The notes: generated from the sequence alone by a model not told the origin. A stretch of 64,000 nucleotides of DNA from Amycolatopsis cihanbeyliensis (GCF_006715045.1 NZ_VFML01000001.1:5052501-5116500), one strand, 5' to 3'. Positions 22,946-32,692 are shown, numbered from the stretch's first letter. Made by a program: numbers and translations.

Positions 22946-25060
22946 GTGACGTTGACGGCGCCGTGCACGCGGCAGGTCACGACCGACGCCCGGGACCCCC
23001 GGGACACACACTGCCCGTACTGTGCCTTGCAGTGCGGGATGACGCTGTCCGGCGCCGAGCCGGTCGAGGTGCGCCCGCGCCGGTTCCCGGTGAACGACGG
23101 CGGGCTGTGCCAGAAGGGCTGGACCTCGGCCGCCCTGCTGGACTCCCCGGCCCGCCTCACCACCCCACTGGTCAGGGTGGACGGGCAACTGCGCCCGGCG
23201 AGCTGGGATGCCGCGCTGGACCTGATCGCCGCCCGGCTGAGCGAGATCAGGGCCCGGCACGGCGCGGACGGGGTCGCCGTCTTCGGCGGTGGTGGGCTCA
23301 CCAACGAGAAGGCCTACCTGCTCGGCAAGTTCGCCAGGGTGGCGCTGGGCACCTCGCAGGTGGACTACAACGGCCGGTTCTGCATGTCCTCGGCGGCCGC
23401 CGCGGGTATCCGGGCGTTCGGCCTGGACCGCGGGCTGCCGTTCCCGGTCACCGACCTGGCAGGGGCCGACGCGGTACTGCTGGTCGGGGCCAACCCGGCG
23501 GAGACCATGCCGCCCTTCACCCAGCACCTGCGTGGCGCGATCCAGGCCGGCGGGTTGGTCGTGGTGGACCCGCGCCGGACGCCCACCGCGGAGCGGGCGA
23601 GCATGCATCTCGCGCCCGCCCCGGGCACCGATCTCGCGCTGTCGCTGGGAATCCTGCACGCCGTCGTCGCCCAAGGCCACCTCGACGAGTCCTACCTGGA
23701 CAAACGGACCTCCGGTTTCGCCGAGGCGTGGCGGATCGTGGCGTCCTGGTGGCCGGAACGGGTCGAGCGGGTGACCGGGGTGTCCGCGGCCGACCAGCGC
23801 CGGGTCGCGGCCCGGCTGGCCGCCGCCCGCAATGCCTACGTGCTCACCGCGCGCGGCACCGAGCAGCACGCGGACGGCGTGAACATGGTGAGCGGCTGGA
23901 TCAACCTGGCGCTGGCGCTCGGCCTTCCCGGCACGCCGGGCTCCGGCTACGGCTGCCTCACCGGGCAGGGCAACGGCCAGGGTGGCCGGGAACACGGGCA
24001 GAAGGCCGACCAGCTTCCCGGGTACCGCAAGCTGGACGACCCGGCGGCGCGGGAGCACGTGGCCGCGGTATGGGGCGTGTCCCCGGACTCGTTGCCGGGG
24101 CCGGGCCGATCGGCCTACGAACTGCTGGACGCGCTCGGCACCGAGGCCGGGCCGAAGGCGATGCTGGTCTTCGGCAGCAACGTGTCGGTGTCCGCGCCCC
24201 ATTCGGGAAACGTCGCCGAGAGACTGTCCGCATTGGACTTTCTTGTGGTCGCCGACCTGGTGCTCTCGGAGACCGCGGCACTGGCCGACGTCGTGCTGCC
24301 GGTGACGCAGTGGGCCGAGGAGGACGGCACGATGACCAACCTGGAGGGTCGGGTCCTCCTGCGCCGCAAGGCGATCGACCCGCCTGACGAGGTACGCACC
24401 GATCTCGCGGTGCTCGCGGGGCTCGCCACCCGGCTCGGGCAACCGGTGGAGGCGTTCCCGGCCGACGCGGAAGCGGTGTTCACCGAGCTGCGCACGGCGT
24501 CGGCGGGTGGGGCCGCGGACTACTCCGGCATCAGCTACGACCGGCTGCGCGCCGGGGAGGCCCTGTACTGGCCGGTTCCCGGCGAGGACCATCCAGGGAC
24601 CCCGCGAATGTTCCTGGACTCCTTCGCCCACCCGGACGGGCGCGCACGGTTCGTTCCGGTGGACCACACCGGCCCCGGCGAGCCGCCGGACGCCGAGTTC
24701 CCGTTGCAGGCCACCACCGGGCGGGTGCTGCAGCATTACCAGTCCGGCGCGCAGACCCGCCTGGTCGCGGAGCTGAACACCGTCGTGCCCGAGGCCTATG
24801 TCGAGCTGCACCCGGACACCGCCGCGCGGGCCGGGCTCGCCGAAGGCGACCTCGCCGAGATCACCTCGCGCCGGGGCAGCACCACCGCGCGGGTTCGGCG
24901 GGTGCCCTCGATGCGGCCCGACCTGGTTTTCCTGCCCTTTCACTTTCCCGGGGCACAGCGGGCGAACCTGCTCACCAATCCGGCGCTGGACCCGACCAGC
25001 CGGATGCCCGAGTTCAAGGTCTGCGCCGTCCGGATCTCCGCGAAGGAGGGTGCCCGATGA
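22946..25060 (+). CDS. nasA: Assimilatory nitrate reductase catalytic subunit (molybdoenzyme)
   Basis: This 704-residue molybdopterin oxidoreductase starts at GTG 22946, with GGAGG six bases ahead. A 4Fe-4S site is set by C23-x2-C26-x3-C30-x24-C55. The bis-MGD domains follow (G-G-G-G-L-T-N-E-K-A-Y, G-A-N-P-A-E-T), and the C-terminal MGD-binding barrel begins at P-L-Q-A-T-T-G-R-V-L. The size and neighbours fit cytoplasmic Nas/NarB nitrate reductase rather than respiratory NarG. Unlike some NasA proteins it has no C-terminal 2Fe-2S domain; the next gene supplies one. The stop overlaps that gene by four bases (ATGA). Confidence 0.9.
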   Translation: MTLTAPCTRQVTTDARDPRDTHCPYCALQCGMTLSGAEPVEVRPRRFPVNDGGLCQKGWTSAALLDSPARLTTPLVRVDGQLRPASWDAALDLIAARLSEIRARHGADGVAVFGGGGLTNEKAYLLGKFARVALGTSQVDYNGRFCMSSAAAAGIRAFGLDRGLPFPVTDLAGADAVLLVGANPAETMPPFTQHLRGAIQAGGLVVVDPRRTPTAERASMHLAPAPGTDLALSLGILHAVVAQGHLDESYLDKRTSGFAEAWRIVASWWPERVERVTGVSAADQRRVAARLAAARNAYVLTARGTEQHADGVNMVSGWINLALALGLPGTPGSGYGCLTGQGNGQGGREHGQKADQLPGYRKLDDPAAREHVAAVWGVSPDSLPGPGRSAYELLDALGTEAGPKAMLVFGSNVSVSAPHSGNVAERLSALDFLVVADLVLSETAALADVVLPVTQWAEEDGTMTNLEGRVLLRRKAIDPPDEVRTDLAVLAGLATRLGQPVEAFPADAEAVFTELRTASAGGAADYSGISYDRLRAGEALYWPVPGEDHPGTPRMFLDSFAHPDGRARFVPVDHTGPGEPPDAEFPLQATTGRVLQHYQSGAQTRLVAELNTVVPEAYVELHPDTAARAGLAEGDLAEITSRRGSTTARVRRVPSMRPDLVFLPFHFPGAQRANLLTNPALDPTSRMPEFKVCAVRISAKEGAR

Positions 25061-26502
25061 GCGCACGCAGGGTGGTCGTACTGGGGTACGGCATGGCGGG
25101 AGCACGGCTGGCAGAGGAGATCAGGCACCGCGACCCCGAGGGCGAGCGGGTCGCGCTCACCGTGCTGGGCGACGAGCCGCAACACGCCTACAACCGGGTA
25201 CTGCTCTCCGCGGTGGTGGCCGGAACCATGAGCCAGGACACGGTGCGGCTGCACGATCCGGACTGGGCCACGCGGAACCGGGTGGACCTGCGGCTCGGGG
25301 TGTCCGCCATGGCCATCGACCGCGCCCGGCGCAGGGTCGACCTTTCTGACGGGTCCGAAGTGGACTATGACGCACTGGTGCTGGCCACCGGCGCGGCACC
25401 CTGGCTGCCCCCGGTGGAGGGGCTGCGTGCCGAGGACGGTGCGCTCGCGCCCGGCGCGGTGGCGTTCCGCACGCTGGAGGACTGCGAACGCATCCTGGAC
25501 GCGGCCGCGGTGGGCGCGCCGGTCGCGGTGCTCGGCGGCGGGCTACTCGGGCTGGAAGCGGCTCGGGGGCTCGCCGGCCGGGGGAACCTGGTGACCGTGG
25601 TGCATCCGGTCGGCCATGTGATGGAGCGGCAGCTGGACCCGGAGGCGGGCCGGGTGCTCGCCGGCACGCTGGGCGCGAGCGGTATCGACTTCCGGCTCGG
25701 CGTCACCGCCGCGCGGTACCTGCCGGGCGACGGGCTGAAGCTGGCCGACGGCTCGCACGTGCAGGCCGACCTGGTGGTGGTCTCGGCCGGGGTGCGGCCG
25801 GAGATCGGGCCGGCACAGGGGGCCGGGCTGGCGGTGGACCGCGGGGTGCTGGTGGACGACGCGTTGCGCACCAGCGACGGCCGGATCCACGCCATCGGCG
25901 ACTGTGCCCAGCATCCCGGCACCGTGTCCGGGCTGGTGCAGCCGGCCTGGGAGCAGGCAGCGGTACTGGCCGACCTGCTCACCGGGACGGACACCGCCTC
26001 CCGGTACCGGGGCACGGCCGTACTCACCCGGCTGAAGGCACGGGGCGTCGACCTGGCCTCGTTCGGCGAGACACAGACCGAGGTCACCGATCCTCAAGCC
26101 GAGGTGCTGTGCCTCACCGACCCCGCCCGCGGTAGGTACGCCAAACTCGTGGTGCGGGAAGGCAAGGCGACCGGCGGCATCCTGCTCGGGGTGCCCGACG
26201 CCGCGGCCACCGTGGTGCAGCTCTACGAACGCGGGGTCCCGCTGCCGGAGGACCGGCTCGCGGTGCTGCTCGGCAGGGCCCTGCCCGCCGCGGCGACCCC
26301 GGCCACCAGCCCGGCCGACCTGCCCGCGTCCGCCGTGGTCTGCCGATGCAACTCGGTGAGCAAGGGAAAGTTGGTCGAGGCCTGGCGTTCCGGAGCCACC
26401 TCGGTGTCCGAGCTGGTCACCACCACCCGGGCGAGCACCGGCTGCGGTAGCTGCCGGGACGCGGTATGCGGCATCGCCGACTGGCTGGCCGCCAGCTCCT
26501 GA
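25057..26502 (+). CDS. FAD/NAD(P) electron-transfer protein with BFD 2Fe-2S domain for nitrate reductase
   Basis: The 481-residue flavoprotein resembles the first half of NirB and NasB. It has an N-terminal V-L-G-Y-G-M-A-G dinucleotide fold, a second fold at V-L-G-G-G-L-L-G-L-E, and A-I-G-D-C-A for FAD. The C-terminal BFD-like domain has C429-x-C431 and C463-x2-C466. It should pass electrons from NAD(P)H to the molybdenum subunit encoded upstream, with which translation is coupled (ATGA overlap). No siroheme domain is present, so it is not a nitrite reductase itself. Confidence 0.85.
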   Translation: MSARRVVVLGYGMAGARLAEEIRHRDPEGERVALTVLGDEPQHAYNRVLLSAVVAGTMSQDTVRLHDPDWATRNRVDLRLGVSAMAIDRARRRVDLSDGSEVDYDALVLATGAAPWLPPVEGLRAEDGALAPGAVAFRTLEDCERILDAAAVGAPVAVLGGGLLGLEAARGLAGRGNLVTVVHPVGHVMERQLDPEAGRVLAGTLGASGIDFRLGVTAARYLPGDGLKLADGSHVQADLVVVSAGVRPEIGPAQGAGLAVDRGVLVDDALRTSDGRIHAIGDCAQHPGTVSGLVQPAWEQAAVLADLLTGTDTASRYRGTAVLTRLKARGVDLASFGETQTEVTDPQAEVLCLTDPARGRYAKLVVREGKATGGILLGVPDAAATVVQLYERGVPLPEDRLAVLLGRALPAAATPATSPADLPASAVVCRCNSVSKGKLVEAWRSGATSVSELVTTTRASTGCGSCRDAVCGIADWLAASS

Positions 26503-26543
26503 CTTCTTCCCGTTTCCCCGCGCGAGCACAAAGGAGATACCCC

Positions 26544-27929
26544 ATGACCGTGGTAGCCGAAGAGCAGCACGCGGACGACACGAAGCGGTCTCGGAACGGG
26601 CGATGGATCGACCACTGGGAGCCGGAGGACCCGGAATTCTGGGAACGCGGCGGGAAACGCACCGCGTGGCGCAATCTCGGTTTCTCGATCCTGGCCGAGC
26701 ACCTCGGATTCAACGTATGGATCCTGATGAGCATCGTCGTGGTCAGCCTCGGCGACGTGGGGATCGATTTCGGGGTGGGGCAGACCTTCTGGCTGCTCAT
26801 CCTGCCGAACCTGGTCGGTTCGGCGTTGCGGGTGCCGTATACCTTCGCCATCCCGAAACTCGGTGGCCGGGCATGGACCACCATCAGCGCGTCCCTGCTG
26901 CTGATTCCCTGCGTACTGCTGGCGATCGCCGTCACCGCGCAGGCGCCGTACTGGTTCTTCCTGCTCACCGCGGCGGCGATGGGCTTCGGCGGTGGCAACT
27001 TCTCCTCCTCGATGGCGAACATCTCGTTCTTCTTCCCGGAGGGCAAGAAGGGACTCGCGCTCGGGCTGAACGCGGCGGGCGGCAACCTCGGCGTGGCGGT
27101 GACCCAGTTGTTCGTGCCGGTCGTGATCAGCATCGGCACCGGGATCACCCTTGCCTACGCCGCGTTGATGTGGATGCCGATGATCGTGCTGGCCGCGTCG
27201 TGCTCCTGGTTCTTCATGGACAGCCTCACCTCGGCCAAACCGGACGGCCGTTCCTACCGGCTGGCCATGGCCAACAAGCACACCTGGATCATGTCCTTCC
27301 TCTACATCGGAACGTTCGGATCCTTCATCGGATTCTCGTTCGCCTTCCCCTCCCTGATCAAGATCAGCTTCGTGGAGTTCGAGGGCTTCGTCGCGCTGGC
27401 CTTCCTCGGCGCACTGATCGGCTCGGTCACCCGGCCGCTCGGCGGCTGGCTGTCCGACCGGGTCGGCGGGGCACGGATCACCCTGCTGAACTTCGTCGGT
27501 ATGGCGATCGGCACGGTCGGCGTGCTGATCAGCGTCGGCACGCGGAGCTTCGTCCTCTTCTTCGGCTCGTTCATCCTGCTGTTCGTGCTCACCGGGATCG
27601 GCAACGGCTCGACCTACCGGATGATCCCGATGATCTTCTCGGCGGAGGCCCGGCGCAGGGCGGGTGCGGCCGGCGAGGAAGTGATCAGGTCCGCCAAGCG
27701 GCAGGCCGGTGCCGTGGTCGGGGTCGCGGGCGCGATCGGTGCGTTCGGCGGGGTGCTGGTCAACCTGGTGTTCAAGTTCTCCCTGCAGGGCGAGGACAGG
27801 AGCCTCACCTCGGCGCTGATCGCGATCCTCGCTTACTACGCGGTGTGTGTCGCCACCACCTGGTGGTTCTACCTGCGCCGGAGTTTCGCGGTGGAGCGGG
27901 CGCCCAGCCTTGCCTACGCGGGGGTGTGA
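26544..27929 (+). CDS. narK: Nitrate/nitrite transporter, NarK family (MFS)
   Basis: ATG at 26544 follows AAGGAG by seven bases and gives 461 residues with about twelve hydrophobic segments. The acidic N-terminal W-E-P-E-D-P-E-F-W is typical of actinobacterial NarK2/NarK3. The nitrate signature G-F-G-G-G-N-F-S-S-S-M-A-N and the second G-x-G-N-G-S-T-Y-R-M-I-P are both present, with L-N-A-A-G-G-N-L-G. It sits 41 bp after the electron-transfer gene. It imports nitrate for assimilation or exports nitrite. Confidence 0.93.
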   Translation: MTVVAEEQHADDTKRSRNGRWIDHWEPEDPEFWERGGKRTAWRNLGFSILAEHLGFNVWILMSIVVVSLGDVGIDFGVGQTFWLLILPNLVGSALRVPYTFAIPKLGGRAWTTISASLLLIPCVLLAIAVTAQAPYWFFLLTAAAMGFGGGNFSSSMANISFFFPEGKKGLALGLNAAGGNLGVAVTQLFVPVVISIGTGITLAYAALMWMPMIVLAASCSWFFMDSLTSAKPDGRSYRLAMANKHTWIMSFLYIGTFGSFIGFSFAFPSLIKISFVEFEGFVALAFLGALIGSVTRPLGGWLSDRVGGARITLLNFVGMAIGTVGVLISVGTRSFVLFFGSFILLFVLTGIGNGSTYRMIPMIFSAEARRRAGAAGEEVIRSAKRQAGAVVGVAGAIGAFGGVLVNLVFKFSLQGEDRSLTSALIAILAYYAVCVATTWWFYLRRSFAVERAPSLAYAGV

Positions 27930-27979
27930 GCGATGGCACTCACTTCCGCACCATCGCTGAGCTGCGAGGGGAGTTCTCC

Positions 27980-27995
27980 GTAACACCGGTGCAAC
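27980..27995 (+). promoter_or_regulatory. GlnR-like half site (GTAAC-n6-GCAAC) before nirB
   Basis: GTAAC at 27980-27984 and GCAAC at 27991-27995 are six bases apart. They fit one a-b pair of the GlnR box (GTnAC-n6-GaAAC) with one deviation. GlnR controls nirBD in actinomycetes. A second a-b pair is not evident. Confidence 0.45.
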
Positions 27996-28051
27996 GCGCG
28001 GGCAGCGGCGCGGACATGAGCCATGGCGAGGATGAGAGCAGGAGGTAGCCG

Positions 28052-30571
28052 ATGAGTCGAACGCTGGTGGTCGCCGGGAACGGGATGGTCGGGCACCGCC
28101 TGGTGGAAACCCTGCGGGCCGGTGACCCGGGGGGAACCTGGCGGGTGGTGGTACACGCCGAGGAGAACCGCGCCGCCTACGACCGTGTCGCGTTGTCGTC
28201 CTATGTGGATACATGGGATCCGGCGCGGCTCACCCTCGCGGGATCGGACTACGCCGGTGACGAGCTGGTCGAACTGCGGCTCGGCGACCCGGTGACCGGT
28301 ATCGACACCGAACGCAGGACGATTGTCACCGCGGGCGGCGAGCGGCCCTACGACGCACTGGTGCTCGCCACCGGTTCTCGGCCGTTCGTTCCACCGGTGC
28401 CAGGGCACGACCTTCCCGGCTGCTTCGTGTACCGGACCATCGAGGACCTTGACGCCATCCGGGCGGCGGCCGAGCGGGCGCGGGCGGTCAACGGCCGCCC
28501 CGCCGCCATGGTGGTCGGCGGCGGGTTGCTCGGCCTGGAGGCCGCGAAGGCGTTGCGTGACATGGGGCTTTCCCCGCACGTGGTGGAGATGGCCCCGCGC
28601 CTGATGCCGCTGCAGGTGGACGAGGGTGGCGGCGCCCTGCTGCGCAGGCTGGTTGCCGAGCTGGACGTCACCGTGCACGCCGGCACCTCCACCGAGGAGA
28701 TCAGCACCGACGGCGAGCGGATGCTGGCCAGGCTCGGCAACGGTACCGAGCTGGACGTCGACCTGGTGGTGTTCTCCGCGGGGGTGCGCCCGCGCGACGA
28801 GCTGGCCAGGGCGGGTGGACTGGCCGTGGCCGAGCGCGGCGGCGTCCTGGTGGACGGGGCCTGCCGCACCAGCGCGGCTGACGTCTACGCGATCGGCGAG
28901 TGCGCGGCCGTCGAGGGCCGCTGCTACGGCCTGGTCGCCCCCGGCTACTCGATGGCCGAACTGGTGGCGACGCGGTTGCTCGGCGGGCGGGACACCTTCC
29001 CCGGCGCCGACCTCTCCACCAAGCTCAAGCTGCTCGGCGTGGACGTCGCCAGTTTCGGCGACGCGCACGCCACCACCGAGGGCGCGCTGGAGGTCGTGTT
29101 CAACGACGCGATGTCCGGCACCTACAAGAAGCTCGTGGTCTCCGAGAACGGCACCGGTTCCGCCACCCTGCTCGGCGGGGTGCTGGTCGGCGATGTCGGC
29201 GACTACGACCTGTTGCGACCGCTGGTCGGCCGAAAACTGCCGGCCGAACCCGCCGCGATCCTCGCGCCCTCCGACGGCGGCGGGGTGGGCGTGGAGGCGT
29301 TACCGGACGCGGCGCAGATCTGCTCCTGCAACGCGGTGACCAAGGGAGCCATCACCGGCGCGATCCTGACCGAGGGCTGCGATACCGTCGGCAAGCTCAG
29401 GTCCTGCACCAGGGCCGGAACCGGCTGCGGTTCCTGCGTGCCGATGCTGAGCAAGCTGCTGGACTCCTGCGGGGTCGAGCAGTCCACCGCGGTGTGCGAG
29501 CACTTCGGCCAGTCCAGGGCCGAGCTGTTCGAGATCATTCAGGCCACCCGGATCGGCACCTTCAGCGAGTTGATCTCCCGGTACGGAACCGGGCAGGGCT
29601 GCGCGATCTGCAAGCCCGCGGTGGCCTCGATCCTGGCGACCCTCGGCAACGGCCATATCCTCGGTGGTGAGCAAGCCACCCTGCAGGACACCAACGACAG
29701 GTTCCTGGCGAACATGCAGCGCAACGGGACCTACTCGGTGGTGCCCAGGGTGCCCGGCGGGGAGATCACCCCGGACCGGCTGATGGTGATCGCACGGGTG
29801 GCCCAGGACTTCGGGTTGTACACCAAGATCACCGGCGGGCAGCGGATCGACCTGTTCGGTGCCACCGTGGACCAGCTACCGCACATCTGGAAGCGGCTGG
29901 TGGAAGCCGGGATGGAGTCCGGCCACGCCTACGGCAAGGCGCTGCGCACGGTGAAATCCTGCGTGGGTTCGACCTGGTGCCGCTACGGGGTGCAGGACTC
30001 GGTCGGGATGGCGATCGAGTTGGAGCTGCGTTACCGCGGCCTGCGGTCCCCGCACAAGATCAAGGCCGGGGTCTCCGGCTGCGCGCGGGAGTGCGCCGAG
30101 GCGCGGGGCAAGGACTTCGGGGTGATCGCCACCGAGAACGGCTGGAACCTCTATGTCGGCGGCAACGGCGGCATGCTGCCCCGGCACGCCGAACTACTGG
30201 TGTCCGATGTGGATGACGAGAAGCTGATCCGGATCATCGACCGGTTCCTGATGTTCTACGTGCGTACCGCGGACCGGTTGCAGCGCACCGCGTCCTGGAT
30301 CGAGGAGCTTGAGGGCGGGCTCGACCACCTGCGCGCGGTGATCGTGGACGACAGCCTCGGCATCTGCGAGGACCTGGAGGCCGCGATGGCCAAGCATGTC
30401 GAGAACTACACCGACGAGTGGCGTGGCGTGCTGGAGGACCCGGAGAAGCTGGAGCGGTTCGCCTCCTTCGTGAACGCGCCCGGCGCGCCCGACCCTTCCA
30501 TTTCCTTCCGTACCGAGCGGGAACAGCGGGTCCCGGTGTTGCTGGGAGTACCCGAGGTGGTGAGCCGATGA
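28052..30571 (+). CDS. nirB: NADH-dependent nitrite reductase, large subunit
   Basis: The 839-residue protein reduces nitrite to ammonium. Domains in order are an FAD/NADH module (V-A-G-N-G-M-V-G-H, V-G-G-G-L-L-G-L-E), a BFD 2Fe-2S domain with C424-x-C426 and C459-x2-C462, a second BFD-like stretch, a ferredoxin-like half, and the siroheme/4Fe-4S domain with C637-x5-C643 and C677-x3-C681. AGGAGG precedes ATG at 28052. NirD starts inside the stop (ATGA). A GlnR-like half site lies about 70 bp upstream. All expected cofactor ligands are present. Confidence 0.96.
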   Translation: MSRTLVVAGNGMVGHRLVETLRAGDPGGTWRVVVHAEENRAAYDRVALSSYVDTWDPARLTLAGSDYAGDELVELRLGDPVTGIDTERRTIVTAGGERPYDALVLATGSRPFVPPVPGHDLPGCFVYRTIEDLDAIRAAAERARAVNGRPAAMVVGGGLLGLEAAKALRDMGLSPHVVEMAPRLMPLQVDEGGGALLRRLVAELDVTVHAGTSTEEISTDGERMLARLGNGTELDVDLVVFSAGVRPRDELARAGGLAVAERGGVLVDGACRTSAADVYAIGECAAVEGRCYGLVAPGYSMAELVATRLLGGRDTFPGADLSTKLKLLGVDVASFGDAHATTEGALEVVFNDAMSGTYKKLVVSENGTGSATLLGGVLVGDVGDYDLLRPLVGRKLPAEPAAILAPSDGGGVGVEALPDAAQICSCNAVTKGAITGAILTEGCDTVGKLRSCTRAGTGCGSCVPMLSKLLDSCGVEQSTAVCEHFGQSRAELFEIIQATRIGTFSELISRYGTGQGCAICKPAVASILATLGNGHILGGEQATLQDTNDRFLANMQRNGTYSVVPRVPGGEITPDRLMVIARVAQDFGLYTKITGGQRIDLFGATVDQLPHIWKRLVEAGMESGHAYGKALRTVKSCVGSTWCRYGVQDSVGMAIELELRYRGLRSPHKIKAGVSGCARECAEARGKDFGVIATENGWNLYVGGNGGMLPRHAELLVSDVDDEKLIRIIDRFLMFYVRTADRLQRTASWIEELEGGLDHLRAVIVDDSLGICEDLEAAMAKHVENYTDEWRGVLEDPEKLERFASFVNAPGAPDPSISFRTEREQRVPVLLGVPEVVSR

Positions 30572-30891
30572 CGACGCCGGTGTGTCGACTCGAGAAGATC
30601 ATTCCGGGCAGCGGGGTGGCGGCCTTGCTGCCAGGCGAGGAGCAGGTCGCGGTCTTCCGGTTCGGCGCAGACCAGGTCTACGCATTGTCCAATGTGGATC
30701 CGTTTAGTGGGGCGGCCGTGCTGTCCAGGGGGATCCTCGGCGAGAGCGAGGGTGTGCCGTTCGTCGCCTCACCGATGTTGAAGCAGCGGTTCGACCTGCG
30801 TACCGGGACCTGCCTCGACGACGAGAACGTGCGGGTGCGCAGCTACCCGGTCACGCTCGCCGGGGGCATCGTGCACGTGGGTTCGCCATGA
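30568..30891 (+). CDS. nirD: Nitrite reductase small subunit
   Basis: This 107-residue Rieske-like protein is the NirD partner of NirB. It shows the beta-rich core A-V-F-R-F-G-A-D-Q-V-Y-A-L-S-N and D-P-F-S-G-A, then S-P-M-L-K-Q-R-F-D-L-R-T-G. The Rieske cysteine/histidine cluster ligands are absent, as usual in NirD. ATG at 30568 overlaps the nirB stop, and its own stop overlaps the next gene, so the three are coupled. Confidence 0.93.
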   Translation: MTTPVCRLEKIIPGSGVAALLPGEEQVAVFRFGADQVYALSNVDPFSGAAVLSRGILGESEGVPFVASPMLKQRFDLRTGTCLDDENVRVRSYPVTLAGGIVHVGSP

Positions 30892-32021
30892 CCGGCGGGC
30901 CGGCCATCCCGCCACTGGCGGGCTTCTCGGTCGGGATCACCGCCGCGCGCCGGGCCGAGGAACTCGGCGCCCTGCTGGTGCGCAAGGGCGCGACCGTGCG
31001 GTACGGCCCCGCCATCCGGATCGTGCCGCTGGCCGACGACACCGACCTGCACGCCGCGACCCGCAGGCTGCTGGCCGAACCGGTGGACGCGGTGGTGGCG
31101 ACCACCGGGATCGGCTTCCGCGGCTGGATGGAAGCCGCGGAAGGCTGGGGCGTCGGCGAGGAACTGCTCGGCAGGCTGCGCGAGACCAGCCTGATGACCA
31201 GGGGGCCCAAGGCCAAGGGTGCGGTGCGCGCGGTGGGGCTTTCCGAGAAGTACTCGCCGGTTTCGGAGAGCAACGCCGAAGTACTCCAGCACCTGCTGGA
31301 GTCGGGGGTGGCGGGGCGGCGGGTCGCGGTGCAACTGCACGGGGAGCCGTTGCCCTACTTCGTGGACTCGTTGCGGTCGGCGGGGGCCGAGGTGATCGAG
31401 ATTCCGGTGTACCGCTGGGTGGGGCCTGCCGACCCCGGCCCGCTGGACCGGCTGATCGACGCCGTGCTGGACGGCTCGATCGACGCGATGCCGCTCACCA
31501 GCGCACCCGCGGCGGCGAGCATGCTCGCGATGGCGAAACGGACCGGGCGGCGGGCGGCGCTGGTGGACGCGCTTTCCCGGCGGGTGGTGGTGGCTTGTGT
31601 CGGCCCGATCACCGCCGGGCCCCTTGCCGCGCTCGGTATCCCCGTGGTGCAGCCCGAACGTTCCCGGATCGGTGCGCTGGCGCGCACCCTCGGGCAGACC
31701 CTCGGTGACCGGTCGCCCCGGCTGCGGGCGGCCGGCAGGGACATCGAGCTGCGCGGCCAGGCGGCCGTCGTGGACGGTGAGCTACGTGAGGTCGCGCCCG
31801 CGCCGATGGCGGTGCTGCGGGCACTGTCCGCCGAACCGGGCCGGGTCGTCTCCCGGCGGAAACTCACCGCCGCCCTGCCCGGCGGGGGCGAGGAGCACGC
31901 GGTGGAGACGGCGATCGGCAGGCTGCGCACCTCGCTGGGGGAGGGCAGCCTGGTGCAGACCGTGGTCAAGCGCGGGTACCGGCTCGCGGTGGACAAGGTG
32001 GAGGGAGCTGAGTCCGCGTGA
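30888..32021 (+). CDS. nnaR: NnaR-type regulator: HemD-like domain fused to winged helix
   Basis: The 377 residues contain a uroporphyrinogen-III synthase-like domain (about 8-265; I-T-A-A-R-R-A-E-E-L, T-T-G-I-G-F-R-G-W, L-T-S-A-P-A-A) and a C-terminal OmpR-type winged helix (about 285-370; L-R-A-L-S-A-E-P-G-R-V-V-S-R, V-K-R-G-Y-R-L-A-V-D). This architecture is NnaR (SCO2958, Rv0260c), which acts with GlnR to activate nitrite assimilation. It is translationally coupled to nirD and to the chelatase gene. The HemD part may sense a tetrapyrrole or nitrogen signal; catalytic activity is uncertain. Confidence 0.88.
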   Translation: MTGGPAIPPLAGFSVGITAARRAEELGALLVRKGATVRYGPAIRIVPLADDTDLHAATRRLLAEPVDAVVATTGIGFRGWMEAAEGWGVGEELLGRLRETSLMTRGPKAKGAVRAVGLSEKYSPVSESNAEVLQHLLESGVAGRRVAVQLHGEPLPYFVDSLRSAGAEVIEIPVYRWVGPADPGPLDRLIDAVLDGSIDAMPLTSAPAAASMLAMAKRTGRRAALVDALSRRVVVACVGPITAGPLAALGIPVVQPERSRIGALARTLGQTLGDRSPRLRAAGRDIELRGQAAVVDGELREVAPAPMAVLRALSAEPGRVVSRRKLTAALPGGGEEHAVETAIGRLRTSLGEGSLVQTVVKRGYRLAVDKVEGAESA

Positions 32022-32692
32022 TCCTGCTGACCGCGCACGGCACCCGCGACCCGGCGGGCGCCGTGGTCACCGAGCGGCTTGCCGCCATGGTGCGAGCACG
32101 GGGCTGCGGAGTCCGGGTGGCCTACGCCGATGTGCGCGCCCCCGACGTGACGACCGCGCTGCGCGGGATGCGCGGCCCCGCCGTGGTGGTGCCTGCCTTC
32201 CTCGCGGCCGGTTACCACGTACGCACCGACATCCCGGACCAGGTCGCGGCCGGTGGGCACCGCGCGGTCACGATCGCCGAGCCGTTCGGCCCCGCGCCGG
32301 AACTGCTCGACGTGGTGCACCAGCGGCTGCTGGCCGCGGGATACCGGCGCGGTGACGAGATCGTGCTGGCCGCCGCCGGCTCGAGTGACCATCGGGCACT
32401 GTCCGCTGTGGATATCGCCGTGCAGGCGTTGGCGGAGCGGCTGGCGGCGCCGGTGCGGGTCGGCTACGCCGCCACCGCGCGCCCTTCGGTAGCCGAGGCC
32501 GTCGCGGCCGCGGCGGCTACGGGCAGGCGGGTCGCGGTGGCATCCTGGCTGCTGGCGCCGGGCCTGTTCCAGCGGAAGCTGGAGCGCGCGGGGGCGGAGG
32601 TGGTCGCCGACCCGCTCGGTGCCCACCCGAACGTGGCGGACCTGGTACTGCGCCGCTACGTCGAGGCGTCGCGCTCGGCCCACGCCGCCTGA
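32018..32692 (+). CDS. Sirohydrochlorin chelatase-like (CbiX) protein
   Basis: This 224-residue CbiX/SirB-type protein begins L-L-T-A-H-G-T-R-D at GTG 32018, overlapping the nnaR stop (GTGA). Histidine H7 in the first motif and V-V-P-A-F-L-A-A-G-Y-H-V-R (second metal-binding histidine) are the chelatase signatures. It carries two half-domains. Inserting iron into sirohydrochlorin to make siroheme for NirB is the likely role. No uroporphyrinogen methyltransferase is in the window. It corresponds to Rv0259c next to Rv0260c in mycobacteria. Confidence 0.85.
   Translation: MILLTAHGTRDPAGAVVTERLAAMVRARGCGVRVAYADVRAPDVTTALRGMRGPAVVVPAFLAAGYHVRTDIPDQVAAGGHRAVTIAEPFGPAPELLDVVHQRLLAAGYRRGDEIVLAAAGSSDHRALSAVDIAVQALAERLAAPVRVGYAATARPSVAEAVAAAAATGRRVAVASWLLAPGLFQRKLERAGAEVVADPLGAHPNVADLVLRRYVEASRSAHAA

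Noticed and set aside
26223..28214. 663-aa minus-strand ORF across the narK region
   Set aside because: It is antisense to the electron-transfer gene, narK and nirB. The Asp/His/Arg-rich low-complexity translation is typical of shadow frames.
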